DNA of 64,000 nt from assembly GCA_900318445.1 (NCBI GenBank), contig ONKO01000001.1, positions 62,001-126,000 of the forward strand, read 5' to 3'. This DNA comes from an uncultured Bacteroidales bacterium. Lineage in GTDB: Bacteria > Bacteroidota > Bacteroidia > Bacteroidales > UBA932. Under the pieces are notes generated by a model, which was not told the origin of the DNA, did no database searches, and saw nothing but the letters and a program-made list of their open reading frames with translations. Position numbers and translations under genes: made by a program. Numbering within the stretch: position 1 is the first letter of the stretch; each line of letters begins with the position of its first letter. Positions 50,333 through 58,185 of this stretch are shown here, in pieces.

Positions 50333-50995
50333 ATGAAACTGTTCGAAATATTCTCTACAAACCGTGCAAAACTGTTTGCAGAATCGGTGGACAAACTCCT
50401 CAATACGGTAGATACCGCATTGATACTCTTTAAGGAAGGCGTCCGCAGTTACCTCTACAACGACGCTGAGAGTTTCTCCCAAACCCTCTCAGCCATGGCC
50501 ACCGCCGAGACCGAGGCGGGAGCCCTCCGGAGAGAAATCGAAAACATGCTTTATTCCCGCGGTGCGCTCATCCGTTACCGCGGAGACATCATGCGCCTGC
50601 TGGAGAGATTTGACCACATCCTCTCCATCCTGAGCAACGACCTCATCCAGTTCGAGATTGAGTCGCCCTCCGTTCCCACGGAGCTCAAGAAAGAGTTTGT
50701 CAAGCTGGCCGAGCTTGCCACCATGGCGGCCGAAACCACCATCCCCGGAACCAAGGCCTACTTCACGCATCCGGACCAGGTAAGCGAAAACATCCATCGC
50801 GTGTACCTCTATGATAAGCAGGCCGTGAAGCTGTCCCAGTCCATCAAGAGAACCGTCTTCCACGAGATGAACCAGCTCAAGCTGAGCGAGAAGTTCCACC
50901 TGCGCTATTTCGCCCTGCACATCGAAGACCTTTCCACTGCAGCCGTCAAGGTAGCCGAGCAGCTCTCGGTGATGTCCATCAAACGAAGCCTGTAG
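50333..50995 (+). CDS. DUF47 family PhoU-like protein
   Basis: This 220-aa all-helical cytoplasmic protein is of the DUF47 family, relatives of PhoU that accompany PiT phosphate transporters and are thought to control them. Typical features are the opening F-x-x-x-R-A-K-L-F, the helix with E-T-E-A-G-A-L-R-R-E-I-E, and the later F-H-L-R-Y-F-A-L-H-I-E-D-L-S-T-A-A block. The length is normal for the family. It lies 12 nt before the PiT-like fusion gene, the classic DUF47-PiT order, so a phosphate role is well supported by context. Its upstream region carries a clear promoter. Confidence 0.88.
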   Translation: MKLFEIFSTNRAKLFAESVDKLLNTVDTALILFKEGVRSYLYNDAESFSQTLSAMATAETEAGALRREIENMLYSRGALIRYRGDIMRLLERFDHILSILSNDLIQFEIESPSVPTELKKEFVKLAELATMAAETTIPGTKAYFTHPDQVSENIHRVYLYDKQAVKLSQSIKRTVFHEMNQLKLSEKFHLRYFALHIEDLSTAAVKVAEQLSVMSIKRSL

Positions 50996-51007
50996 GAAAA
51001 GAAAAAG

Positions 51008-52582
51008 ATGATTCTGACCATCCTCACACTGACCTTCGCACTGGTGGCAACGGTTCTTCCGCTGATGAAGCTGGAGTATCCGGCCCTCTCCGGAGTCGTA
51101 TGCGCTTCCGGTGCCAATGAGAGGTGGTCTGTCAAGATCCTGGTCCCTGTCCTGGCCGTCGCAGCCCTGGCCATCCTGATGCTGGGCGTGCTGCCGGGAG
51201 AAGCCCTGACAGACTGGGGCATCACGCTGGACCTTCATGCCGTCGCAATCATTTCCCTGGGAACCGCCGCTTCGGTTATCGTCGCGGCCGCCATCCATCG
51301 CTTCACCTCCGTTCCCTATGCGCTGGCTGGGGCCCTTTTCGGCTACCAGTTCATGACCGAAGGCAGCGTGGACGTGTCCCTTGCGGGCGGAATCGTCCTC
51401 AGCTGGGTGGCGGCGCCGGTACTGTGCGGCCTGCTGTCGGCCCTCATTGCGAAGATGCTGCTCAGATACGCGACGCGTCCGGGAAGAAACCTCGTCATCA
51501 TTGACCAGCGCCTGCTGGCCGGTTGCATCCTGGGCACGCTCCTTCTTACGGTGACAGCGGCGTGGAACCTGGGACAGTTTGTCGGATTCTTCCCGCGCCA
51601 ACTGCTGGGAGAAGGGCCGGAACCCCTCGCCATCACCGTAGCCGCCGCGGGCATCCTCTTCCTGATGCGCACGCGCGTATCCGAGAGCGACACCGACTTC
51701 GGCTCGGAGAGCACGCTGGCCGTCCTGCTTTCCATGGCGGTCTGCTTTGGAGTATTCTCCTGGAGCGGAATCCGGAGTATCGGCCTCATACCTACGGTAC
51801 TGTCGGCCAATTCGCTCCTGGTCGCGGGGCTGGTGGGCGTGAGCATGGCCATGCAGAATCCCATGATCAGCGGGGAGGACGTCCTCAAGTGTGCATCGGC
51901 CTCCTTCGTGGCGCCGATCCTGGGTTTCCTCATCACCTATTGCCTGAGCATGGTGTTTTCCACGCTGGTCCTCCTGGGTCTTGTCGCGATGGCGGCAGCC
52001 CTCTATCTGTACGTGCGCAAACAGCGCAGCGACAACCGCCGCCGAGAGATGATCCGGGACCGCGAAGAGCAGATCTACTCTACGCAGAAGTCCCTCTCGG
52101 CCCTGGAAGTGCGCGTGGAGACCAACGAGAAAGAACTGCTGAACAAACTGGAACTCAAACGCAAGGAGCTGGTAGATTTCGCGGTGGGCGTGAGCGAGCA
52201 GAAAGCCTTCATGGAACAGGTCTATGAAGACCTGGTCAATGTGCGGGCCCTGCCGGACGGTCACGACAGGGAAAAAGCACTGGACGAAGTCCTCTCCCGC
52301 ATTCGGGAGCGCATGTACTTCACGCGCGAAATCAGCGACTTCTATGCCCGCACGGAAATCCTGCACCGGGACTTCAACACCCGCCTCAAGGAAGCCTTCC
52401 CGGACCTCACCGAAAGCGAAAGGAAACTGGCCAACCTGCTGCGCCAGGGCTTTTCCTCCAAGTATATCGCCTCCCTCATGAACATCACCCCAAAGAGCGT
52501 GGAAATATCCAGGTACCGCCTCAGGAACAAACTGGGCCTGAAGCGCAGCGACAACCTGGTCCAATATATCAAATCTATCTAA
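51008..52582 (+). CDS. PiT-like membrane protein fused to a LuxR-type DNA-binding domain
   Basis: This 524-aa protein has about ten membrane helices in residues 1-335 that resemble a phosphate transporter of the PiT family, including the segment S-V-P-Y-A-L-A-G-A-L-F-G and LSWVAAPVLCGLLSALIA. The conserved N-D-x-x-N-A transport motifs are not present (only GANERWSV near residue 34). A coiled coil of about 340-440 follows. The end (about 467-524, LTESERKLANLLRQGFSSKY and ITPKSVEISRYRLRNKLGL) is a LuxR-type helix-turn-helix of the form used by Bacteroidota sensor-regulators. A membrane phosphate sensor that binds DNA directly is the natural reading; retained transport cannot be excluded. Confidence 0.82.
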   Translation: MILTILTLTFALVATVLPLMKLEYPALSGVVCASGANERWSVKILVPVLAVAALAILMLGVLPGEALTDWGITLDLHAVAIISLGTAASVIVAAAIHRFTSVPYALAGALFGYQFMTEGSVDVSLAGGIVLSWVAAPVLCGLLSALIAKMLLRYATRPGRNLVIIDQRLLAGCILGTLLLTVTAAWNLGQFVGFFPRQLLGEGPEPLAITVAAAGILFLMRTRVSESDTDFGSESTLAVLLSMAVCFGVFSWSGIRSIGLIPTVLSANSLLVAGLVGVSMAMQNPMISGEDVLKCASASFVAPILGFLITYCLSMVFSTLVLLGLVAMAAALYLYVRKQRSDNRRREMIRDREEQIYSTQKSLSALEVRVETNEKELLNKLELKRKELVDFAVGVSEQKAFMEQVYEDLVNVRALPDGHDREKALDEVLSRIRERMYFTREISDFYARTEILHRDFNTRLKEAFPDLTESERKLANLLRQGFSSKYIASLMNITPKSVEISRYRLRNKLGLKRSDNLVQYIKSI

Positions 52583-52603
52583 TAACCTTTTTTATACTAA
52601 CTT

Positions 52604-53965
52604 ATGCGTAAACTAATCTCTGCTATCGCAATCGTGCTGCTCACTGCGAGCGCCGCCTTTGCACAGAAGGCCCCCAAGTACAACCAGTACGGCGTGGCCG
52701 TTCAGTCCGACGTTCTGGACGTGGAAGCTCAGGACGGTATCCTCGTGATGGCTTCCCCGAACTCCAAGTACAAGATGTGGTTCGACATCCGCGTCCAGGC
52801 CGACGTGGCCGGCTTCTTCGGCGCCCCCTCCTATGCCGACAAGATTGGTAACGGCGTTTCCATCCGCCGCGCCCGTTTTGCCGTGAAAGGCCAGATTGAC
52901 GAGAACTGGTACGGTGAATTCGACATGGACCTCGCCAACGGTCTCGTGGAACTCAAGGACGCCATCGTGCGTTTCACCGGCGTTCCCAACCTGGAACTCC
53001 AGATCGGCAACTTCAAGGAGAACTTCTCCATCCAGCGCAACACCACCTCCCGCTACCTCCAGTTCATGGAGCGCCCGATGGTATGCTCGGCCCTCACGCC
53101 TTCCCGTCACTTTGGCTTCAACGCCAAGTACGCCAAGGACTGGCTCTGGGCCAGCGCCGGTATCTTCGGCCCCGAAATCGCCGGTGCCGAGGAATGGCAG
53201 TATATCGCCGACAACAACAAGGACTTCGGCTACAATGCCGGCATGTCCCTCACCGGAAAGGTAGTTTTCCGTCCTCTCTACAAGCTGGATAACGCCAGCC
53301 TGCACATTGGCGCCGCCGCTTCCTACCGCACGCCCAAGGCCAGCGCCGAGAAGTTTGGCTACTACCGCGCCAGCGCCCGCAACTCCACCAGCATCAACCG
53401 CAAGAAGTATCTGGACACCAGCGACCTCGCCGGCTATGACCACAACCTCCTGTGGACGGTAGAACTGGCCGGTCACTACAAAGGCCTGCGCTATGAGGCC
53501 GCCTATGTCCAGGACAACGTGTCCTTCAAGGCCGATGCCGAGGATCCCACCGCAAAGATGTTCAACGGCTGGTATGCCCAGGCCGGTTACCTCCTGTTCG
53601 GCGGCACCCAGCGCTACGACGCCAACGGCGGCAAGTACACCAAGATCAAACCCGGCAAGAAGTGGGGAGACATCGAGCTCTGCGCCCGCTATGAGTACTG
53701 CAACCTCAACAGCGGAAACGTATTCGGCGGCAGCGCCGAGGCCTACACCGTGGGTCTCAACTACTGGGTCACCAACAACGTGAAGATGCAGATCAACTAC
53801 CAGTACAACAACAACGACCGTTACGCCAATGGCAAGAACAAACTCTTCGTGGGCCTGGACGAGTCCGGCGCTCCCACCAAGGACTACGCCAAGGTCGTGA
53901 CCGCCAAGGGCAAGGCCGGCGTTGACTATCACATGATTGCCGTCCGTTTTGAAATTGACTTCTAA
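52604..53965 (+). CDS. OprO/OprP-type (phosphate-selective) outer-membrane porin
   Basis: This 453-aa outer-membrane beta-barrel has a signal peptide (1-20, AFA). The family block is plain: IRRARFAVKGQIDENWYGEF, DMDLANGLVELKDA, IGNFKENFSIQRNTTSRYLQ and FMER, as in PF07396 porins. The protein ends in Phe (FEIDF), the usual barrel terminus. These porins admit phosphate, pyrophosphate or other anions. Its position 21 nt after the PiT-HTH gene and DUF47 makes phosphate or polyphosphate uptake likely. Codon use is strongly biased to C-ending codons, suggesting high expression. Confidence 0.9.
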   Translation: MRKLISAIAIVLLTASAAFAQKAPKYNQYGVAVQSDVLDVEAQDGILVMASPNSKYKMWFDIRVQADVAGFFGAPSYADKIGNGVSIRRARFAVKGQIDENWYGEFDMDLANGLVELKDAIVRFTGVPNLELQIGNFKENFSIQRNTTSRYLQFMERPMVCSALTPSRHFGFNAKYAKDWLWASAGIFGPEIAGAEEWQYIADNNKDFGYNAGMSLTGKVVFRPLYKLDNASLHIGAAASYRTPKASAEKFGYYRASARNSTSINRKKYLDTSDLAGYDHNLLWTVELAGHYKGLRYEAAYVQDNVSFKADAEDPTAKMFNGWYAQAGYLLFGGTQRYDANGGKYTKIKPGKKWGDIELCARYEYCNLNSGNVFGGSAEAYTVGLNYWVTNNVKMQINYQYNNNDRYANGKNKLFVGLDESGAPTKDYAKVVTAKGKAGVDYHMIAVRFEIDF

Positions 53966-53979
53966 TACTTGAAAGCCTT

Positions 53980-54786
53980 ATGAAAAAGCTCATTATAGCA
54001 TCCGTCGCCATCCTCATGGCCCTTACCGCCTGCGTAAAGGACGGCCTGTATCCCTACACCACCTTCTCCTCCCTGGAGAACACCATCGCCTACGATGAGA
54101 ACGACGATGTAACCGTTACCGTCAAGGCATCGGCCCTCATGACCATCAACGAAATCAACCTCGTCTACACCCTGAACCAGGGAGAGCCCAAGACCGTGGC
54201 CATGACCCTGGACGGCAAGAAGTACAAGGCCACCATCCCGGCCCAGCCCATGGACACCGTGGTGGAATTCTACATCGAGGCCAAGACCGATGACGCCGTC
54301 ACCAAGTCGGCCGTCACCACCTACACCGTGGGCGTGATTCCCATCGACTTCACTCCCCTCAAGCTCAACGAAATCAACGGAAACAACAAATTCATCGAAC
54401 TTGTCAATACCGGCTCCAAGGACATCAACATGAAGGGTGTCACCATCCAGAAAGACGGCGCCGTGAAGTGGACCGGTTCCGAGGCTACCACCCTCAAGGC
54501 CGGTGCCTACCTCCTCCTCTACAGCTCCGACGTAACCGTCACCGGCGGTGCCCAGGAAGGCTATGCAGCCGAGCTCGTCTTCGATGGCGGCCTCTCTGCC
54601 AAGAAGGCCGTGCACGTAGAACTGTTCGATCCCAAGGGCAACAGCCTGTCCGACTTCAACCTCACCACCCTCCTCAAGGCACAGGCCCCTGCCTCCTACG
54701 GTGTCAACGCCGACGGCAAGTGGTACTACCAGGACGCCACCCCCGGTGCCAAGAACGTTGACGGAACCGACGTAGTATTTGAATAA
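53980..54786 (+). CDS. Lipoprotein with lamin-tail-like domain
   Basis: This 268-aa lipoprotein (lipobox LTAC, Cys18) follows the porin by 14 nt. Residues about 25-120 form a beta-sandwich (Ig-like). Residues about 125-268 match the lamin-tail domain: L-K-L-N-E-I-N-G-N-N-K-F-I-E-L-V-N-T-G, D-I-N-M-K-G-V-T-I, and A-S-Y-G-V-N-A-D-G-K-W-Y-Y-Q-D-A-T-P-G. Lamin-tail domains in bacteria accompany secreted nucleases and phosphatases or anchor proteins. It probably works at the surface with the porin, but no activity is visible. Confidence 0.8.
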   Translation: MKKLIIASVAILMALTACVKDGLYPYTTFSSLENTIAYDENDDVTVTVKASALMTINEINLVYTLNQGEPKTVAMTLDGKKYKATIPAQPMDTVVEFYIEAKTDDAVTKSAVTTYTVGVIPIDFTPLKLNEINGNNKFIELVNTGSKDINMKGVTIQKDGAVKWTGSEATTLKAGAYLLLYSSDVTVTGGAQEGYAAELVFDGGLSAKKAVHVELFDPKGNSLSDFNLTTLLKAQAPASYGVNADGKWYYQDATPGAKNVDGTDVVFE

Positions 54787-54812
54787 ATACCTTTTTAACT
54801 CTATAATTTAAT

Positions 54813-55451
54813 ATGGCAGAACTTAAGATTGGCGAGATCTCCAAACCTCGCTTTGAATTCCGCAGCTTCGGTCAGAATTTCTGCGAAGCGCACAAGAGAA
54901 TGGCACGCCTCTCGGTCCCCGTACCCGAGAAGGTATGGGAGCGCACCAGTGATGAGATTTACATCATCAGCGCCAAGAACGACATCAACAATACCAAGAT
55001 CCGCGACGGCAAGATGGACATCAAGACCTATGTCCAGACCGTAGACGGCTTCGAGCAGTGGAATCCCCTCATGAAGGGCGAATTCCCCATCTCCAAGGAA
55101 GTCCTGGAGAAGGAAGTGTTCCCCGCCTTCATGGTGGAGATGCCCGCCCTCACCAAGGACACCTACACCTTCGAGGAGTTCATCGCTATGGTGAAGGCCT
55201 GCCCGGACCTCGCCGCCGTCCGCGTGCACAAGCAGCGCTTCGGCTACATGGTGAACAACACCATCTGCGAGGTAGGTAACGTCCTTATCAACGGCGCCAA
55301 GGTGGTTACCATCAACTCCGAGAGCACCGAGATCGAAGACATCAAGAAGACCGTGGCCGACTGCCACCTGGAGGGCGTTGAGAACATCAACTACCTGCAG
55401 GCCATCAAGCGCGTCATCGGCATGAGCGACAAACCCTTAGCAAACGAATAA
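54813..55451 (+). CDS. CYTH-like (triphosphate tunnel) protein, divergent
   Basis: This 212-aa cytoplasmic protein precedes a canonical CYTH protein. Its strand order and charged pairs suggest the same tunnel fold: RFEFRSFG as the first strand in place of E-x-E-x-K, then SDEIYIIS, KIRDGKMDIKT, and a second half AVRVHKQRFGYM and INGAKVVTINSESTEIE that parallels K-x-R-Y and E-x-E of CYTH enzymes. I do not recognise a named family. If the reading is right, the two genes encode a pair of triphosphate-binding proteins. It is cytoplasmic, with no signal, and highly expressed by codon use. Confidence 0.6.
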   Translation: MAELKIGEISKPRFEFRSFGQNFCEAHKRMARLSVPVPEKVWERTSDEIYIISAKNDINNTKIRDGKMDIKTYVQTVDGFEQWNPLMKGEFPISKEVLEKEVFPAFMVEMPALTKDTYTFEEFIAMVKACPDLAAVRVHKQRFGYMVNNTICEVGNVLINGAKVVTINSESTEIEDIKKTVADCHLEGVENINYLQAIKRVIGMSDKPLANE

Positions 55452-55454
55452 GCC

Positions 55455-55931
55455 ATGGCACAGGAAATTGAAAAGAAATTCTTGGTAAAGGGAGACTTCA
55501 AGGCCGATGCCTTCAAGGCCACCCGCATCACTCAGGGCTACCTTTCCTCCGTACCGGAGCGCACCGTGCGCGTCCGCGTGAAGGGTGAGAAGGGCTTCAT
55601 CACCATCAAGGGTATCGGCAACGCCTCCGGCGCCGCCCGCTTCGAGTGGGAGAAGGAAATCCCCGTGGAAGAGGTCAAGTCCCTCCTGGAACTGGCCGAG
55701 CCCGGCGTCATCGACAAGACCCGCTACCTGGTGAAGAACACCGACGGCATTCACACCTGGGAGGTGGACGAGTTCTACGGAGACAACGAAGGCCTCACCG
55801 TGGCCGAGGTTGAGCTGGCCGATGAGAACGAGCCCTTTGACAAGCCCGCATGGTTGGGTGAAGAGGTCACCGGTGACCCCAAGTACTTCAACTCCATGCT
55901 CATGAAGAATCCTTATAAGAACTGGAAGTAA
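55455..55931 (+). CDS. CYTH domain protein (inorganic triphosphatase-like)
   Basis: This 158-aa protein has the CYTH signature EIEKKF at the N terminus, then RVRVKGEKGFITIKG (basic residues of the tunnel), FEWEKEIP, KTRYLV, WEVDEFYG and VAEVELADENE (acidic metal ligands). Single-domain bacterial CYTH proteins mainly hydrolyse inorganic triphosphate or nucleoside triphosphates, while the class IV adenylate cyclases are a smaller group; both need the residues seen here. The gene sits 3 nt after its divergent relative and 1 nt before a permease gene, so the three are coupled. Confidence 0.88.
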   Translation: MAQEIEKKFLVKGDFKADAFKATRITQGYLSSVPERTVRVRVKGEKGFITIKGIGNASGAARFEWEKEIPVEEVKSLLELAEPGVIDKTRYLVKNTDGIHTWEVDEFYGDNEGLTVAEVELADENEPFDKPAWLGEEVTGDPKYFNSMLMKNPYKNWK

Positions 55932-55932
55932 C

Positions 55933-57510
55933 ATGATGGACCCGCTGGACATGAACAACTACAGGGTCGAGAAACTGCCCAAGATGCAAAAATCGGCCTT
56001 TGAGATCTGGATGGCACGCCTGGGCGCGCCCCTGGCACTCATTGCATTTGTCTGGATAACATGGTTCTGTCACATCGGGTTCATAGACCATCTGGACACC
56101 GGACTGCTAGCCGCCTCGGCTCAGAAGCGGCTGGCAGCACTGGGTCTGGAGGGTTTTATCCGCGCCAATTATGCCATGCTGGGCATATTTGTCGCCAGCC
56201 TCATCCTCTGGATGACAGAGGCTATCCCCAACTACCTCACTTCCCTCATCCTCATCCTGGGCGTGGTCCTGTTTAACGTAACCACGCAGAAGGAAGCGCT
56301 GGCCCAGCTGGGTCATCCGGTGATGTGGCTCAACATCCTCAGTTTTGTACTGGCGTCCATGCTGGTGAAAACCCGCTTTGCCAAGCGCCTGGCCCTGGCC
56401 TTTGTAATCAAGTTCGGCCGCAGTGCCAAGGGTGTGCTGTGGAGCTTCCTCCTCATCAACCTGGTGCTGAGCGCCTTCATATCGGCCACTACCGTCAAGG
56501 CCACCATCATGCTGCCCATCTTCATGGTGATCTGCGCCATCTACGGGGCCGGTGACGGCAAGCGCAACAACTTTGGACGCAACCTCGTTATCCAGAACCT
56601 GTTTCAGGTGAACATCGGCGCCAACGCCTTCTATACGGGCAGCGGCGCGCATCTGCTTGCTATCTCCCTCATCGCGGGTTTTGTAGGATCCTGCGACTTC
56701 GGATATGCCGATTGGTTAGTGGCAGTGGGACCCATGAGCGTGATTATCCTCGTGGTGGGCCTGCTGCTGGGCATGTATGTATTCTTCCCTATGAAAAAGG
56801 AGGAGCAGGTGCCCCAGATTGAGGGAGGTATCGAGCGGCTTCGCTCCGAGCTCCAGGCCATGGGGCCCATGAGCGTGCAGGAATGGCGGGCTGTGAGCAT
56901 TTTCCTTGTGGTACTCATTCTCTGGGTTACCAAGGGAACGTTCCACAACATTGACGAGACCATCGTGGCCCTCATCGGCGCCGTGCTGGCCCTCCTTCCG
57001 GGCATCGGCGTGGTGAAGTGGAACGATGTAGACATTCCCTGGCACCTAATGCTCTTCAGCGCCGGTGCCTACACACTGGGAAGCGGCCTCAACGCCACCG
57101 ACCTTCCCAACACCATGGTGAACGCGGCCTTCGACTCCCTGGGCATTACGGCCAATACGCCCTTCTGGGTCCTGTACGTGGTCCTGACGTTCCTGATGAT
57201 GTACTCCGGACTGGTGTTCCAGTCCAAGACCATCCGCACCATGGTCTTCGTTCCCATCGCACTGGGCGTGGAGAAGCGCTTTGGCTTCCCGCCCATGAGC
57301 CTGGCCCTTCCGGTGTCCATGCTCATCGAGCACTGCTATGTGCTCCCCTTCAACAGCAAACCCGCGGCCCTGCTGTACACCACCAACCACTACAGCATGA
57401 CGGACGCATTCAAATACGGCATCACCATGATGACCTTCTCCTGGCTGCTCATCCTGCTGTTTGGACAGACCGTCCTGAAATGGCTGCACATTACGCCGGG
57501 TTTATTCTAA
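55933..57510 (+). CDS. DASS/SLC13-family sodium:anion symporter
   Basis: This 525-aa inner-membrane protein has about 11 helices and the DASS features: W-M-T-E-A-I-P-N-Y-L-T-S-L near residue 95, ISATTVKATIMLPI near 180, and SAGAYTLGSGLNATDLPNTM in the C-terminal half, replacing the usual SNT motifs with related residues. Family members take up dicarboxylates, sulfate or phosphate with sodium. Context between CYTH and MgtC or pyrophosphatase favours an inorganic anion, but the substrate is not readable. Two ATG codons (55933 and 55936) follow GGAAG closely. Confidence 0.8.
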   Translation: MMDPLDMNNYRVEKLPKMQKSAFEIWMARLGAPLALIAFVWITWFCHIGFIDHLDTGLLAASAQKRLAALGLEGFIRANYAMLGIFVASLILWMTEAIPNYLTSLILILGVVLFNVTTQKEALAQLGHPVMWLNILSFVLASMLVKTRFAKRLALAFVIKFGRSAKGVLWSFLLINLVLSAFISATTVKATIMLPIFMVICAIYGAGDGKRNNFGRNLVIQNLFQVNIGANAFYTGSGAHLLAISLIAGFVGSCDFGYADWLVAVGPMSVIILVVGLLLGMYVFFPMKKEEQVPQIEGGIERLRSELQAMGPMSVQEWRAVSIFLVVLILWVTKGTFHNIDETIVALIGAVLALLPGIGVVKWNDVDIPWHLMLFSAGAYTLGSGLNATDLPNTMVNAAFDSLGITANTPFWVLYVVLTFLMMYSGLVFQSKTIRTMVFVPIALGVEKRFGFPPMSLALPVSMLIEHCYVLPFNSKPAALLYTTNHYSMTDAFKYGITMMTFSWLLILLFGQTVLKWLHITPGLF

Positions 57511-57532
57511 TCTTTGTATATTTGTTATAGCT

Positions 57533-58159
57533 ATGAGTTTTGACTGGGTTATGATTTTCCGGCTGGTCGCCGCCGGATTCCTTGGCGGCCTCATTGGACT
57601 GGAGCGGGAATTCCGCGCCAAAGAGGCCGGTGTGCGTACGCATTTCATCGTAGCGCTGGGCAGTGCCCTGTTCATGATTATATCCGAGTTTGCCTTTGAC
57701 GGCAAGCAGCACGACGCCGCACGCGTGGCCGCACAGGTGGTTTCCGGCATCGGCTTCATCGGCGCCGGTGTCATCATCTTCCAGAGAAACGTAGTGCGCG
57801 GTGTCACCACCGCCGCAGGCCTTTGGGTGGCCGCCGCCATCGGCCTGGCCTGCGGAGACGGGATGTATCCTGTAGCCATCGCAGCCTCTGTGCTCACAGT
57901 TTCCTGCCTGGAAATGATGCACTTCGTGAACCTTCACTACAGCGAGAAGGTGGTGGACATGACCCTTGTCCCCGACAAGCCCTACGACCTTCTCTCGCTC
58001 CCCGAAAAACTTAAAAAACAGCGCGTTAACGTAGAGTCCTATTCCATATCCGAAGGAAAAATTCACCTTACCCTGCGCCTCAGGCAAAGAGATTACCTAA
58101 ACACAATAAAGAATCTGATGGACAGCCTGGAGGGCTTTAACATCGAAGAAATGAACTGA
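57533..58159 (+). CDS. MgtC/SapB family membrane protein
   Basis: This 208-aa protein has four to five membrane helices in its first 130 residues, with the family motifs GGLIGLEREFRAKEAGVRTH, GSALFMIIS, VVSGIGFIGAGVIIF and GVTTAAGLWVAAAIGLACG. A cytoplasmic ACT-like end (about 140-208) follows. MgtC proteins help bacteria at low magnesium and control ATP synthase or phosphate handling; in Salmonella MgtC increases phosphate uptake. That fits the neighbouring phosphate and pyrophosphate genes. It starts 23 nt after the permease and is 26 nt before the pyrophosphatase. Confidence 0.9.
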   Translation: MSFDWVMIFRLVAAGFLGGLIGLEREFRAKEAGVRTHFIVALGSALFMIISEFAFDGKQHDAARVAAQVVSGIGFIGAGVIIFQRNVVRGVTTAAGLWVAAAIGLACGDGMYPVAIAASVLTVSCLEMMHFVNLHYSEKVVDMTLVPDKPYDLLSLPEKLKKQRVNVESYSISEGKIHLTLRLRQRDYLNTIKNLMDSLEGFNIEEMN

Positions 58160-58185
58160 TAACCACAGAACTAACACACAAAACT

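Noticed and set aside
50489-52564. 691-codon minus-strand frame opposite DUF47 and the PiT-LuxR gene
   Set aside because: It spans two real genes on the other strand and has biased His/Gly/Asp content, so it is not a gene.
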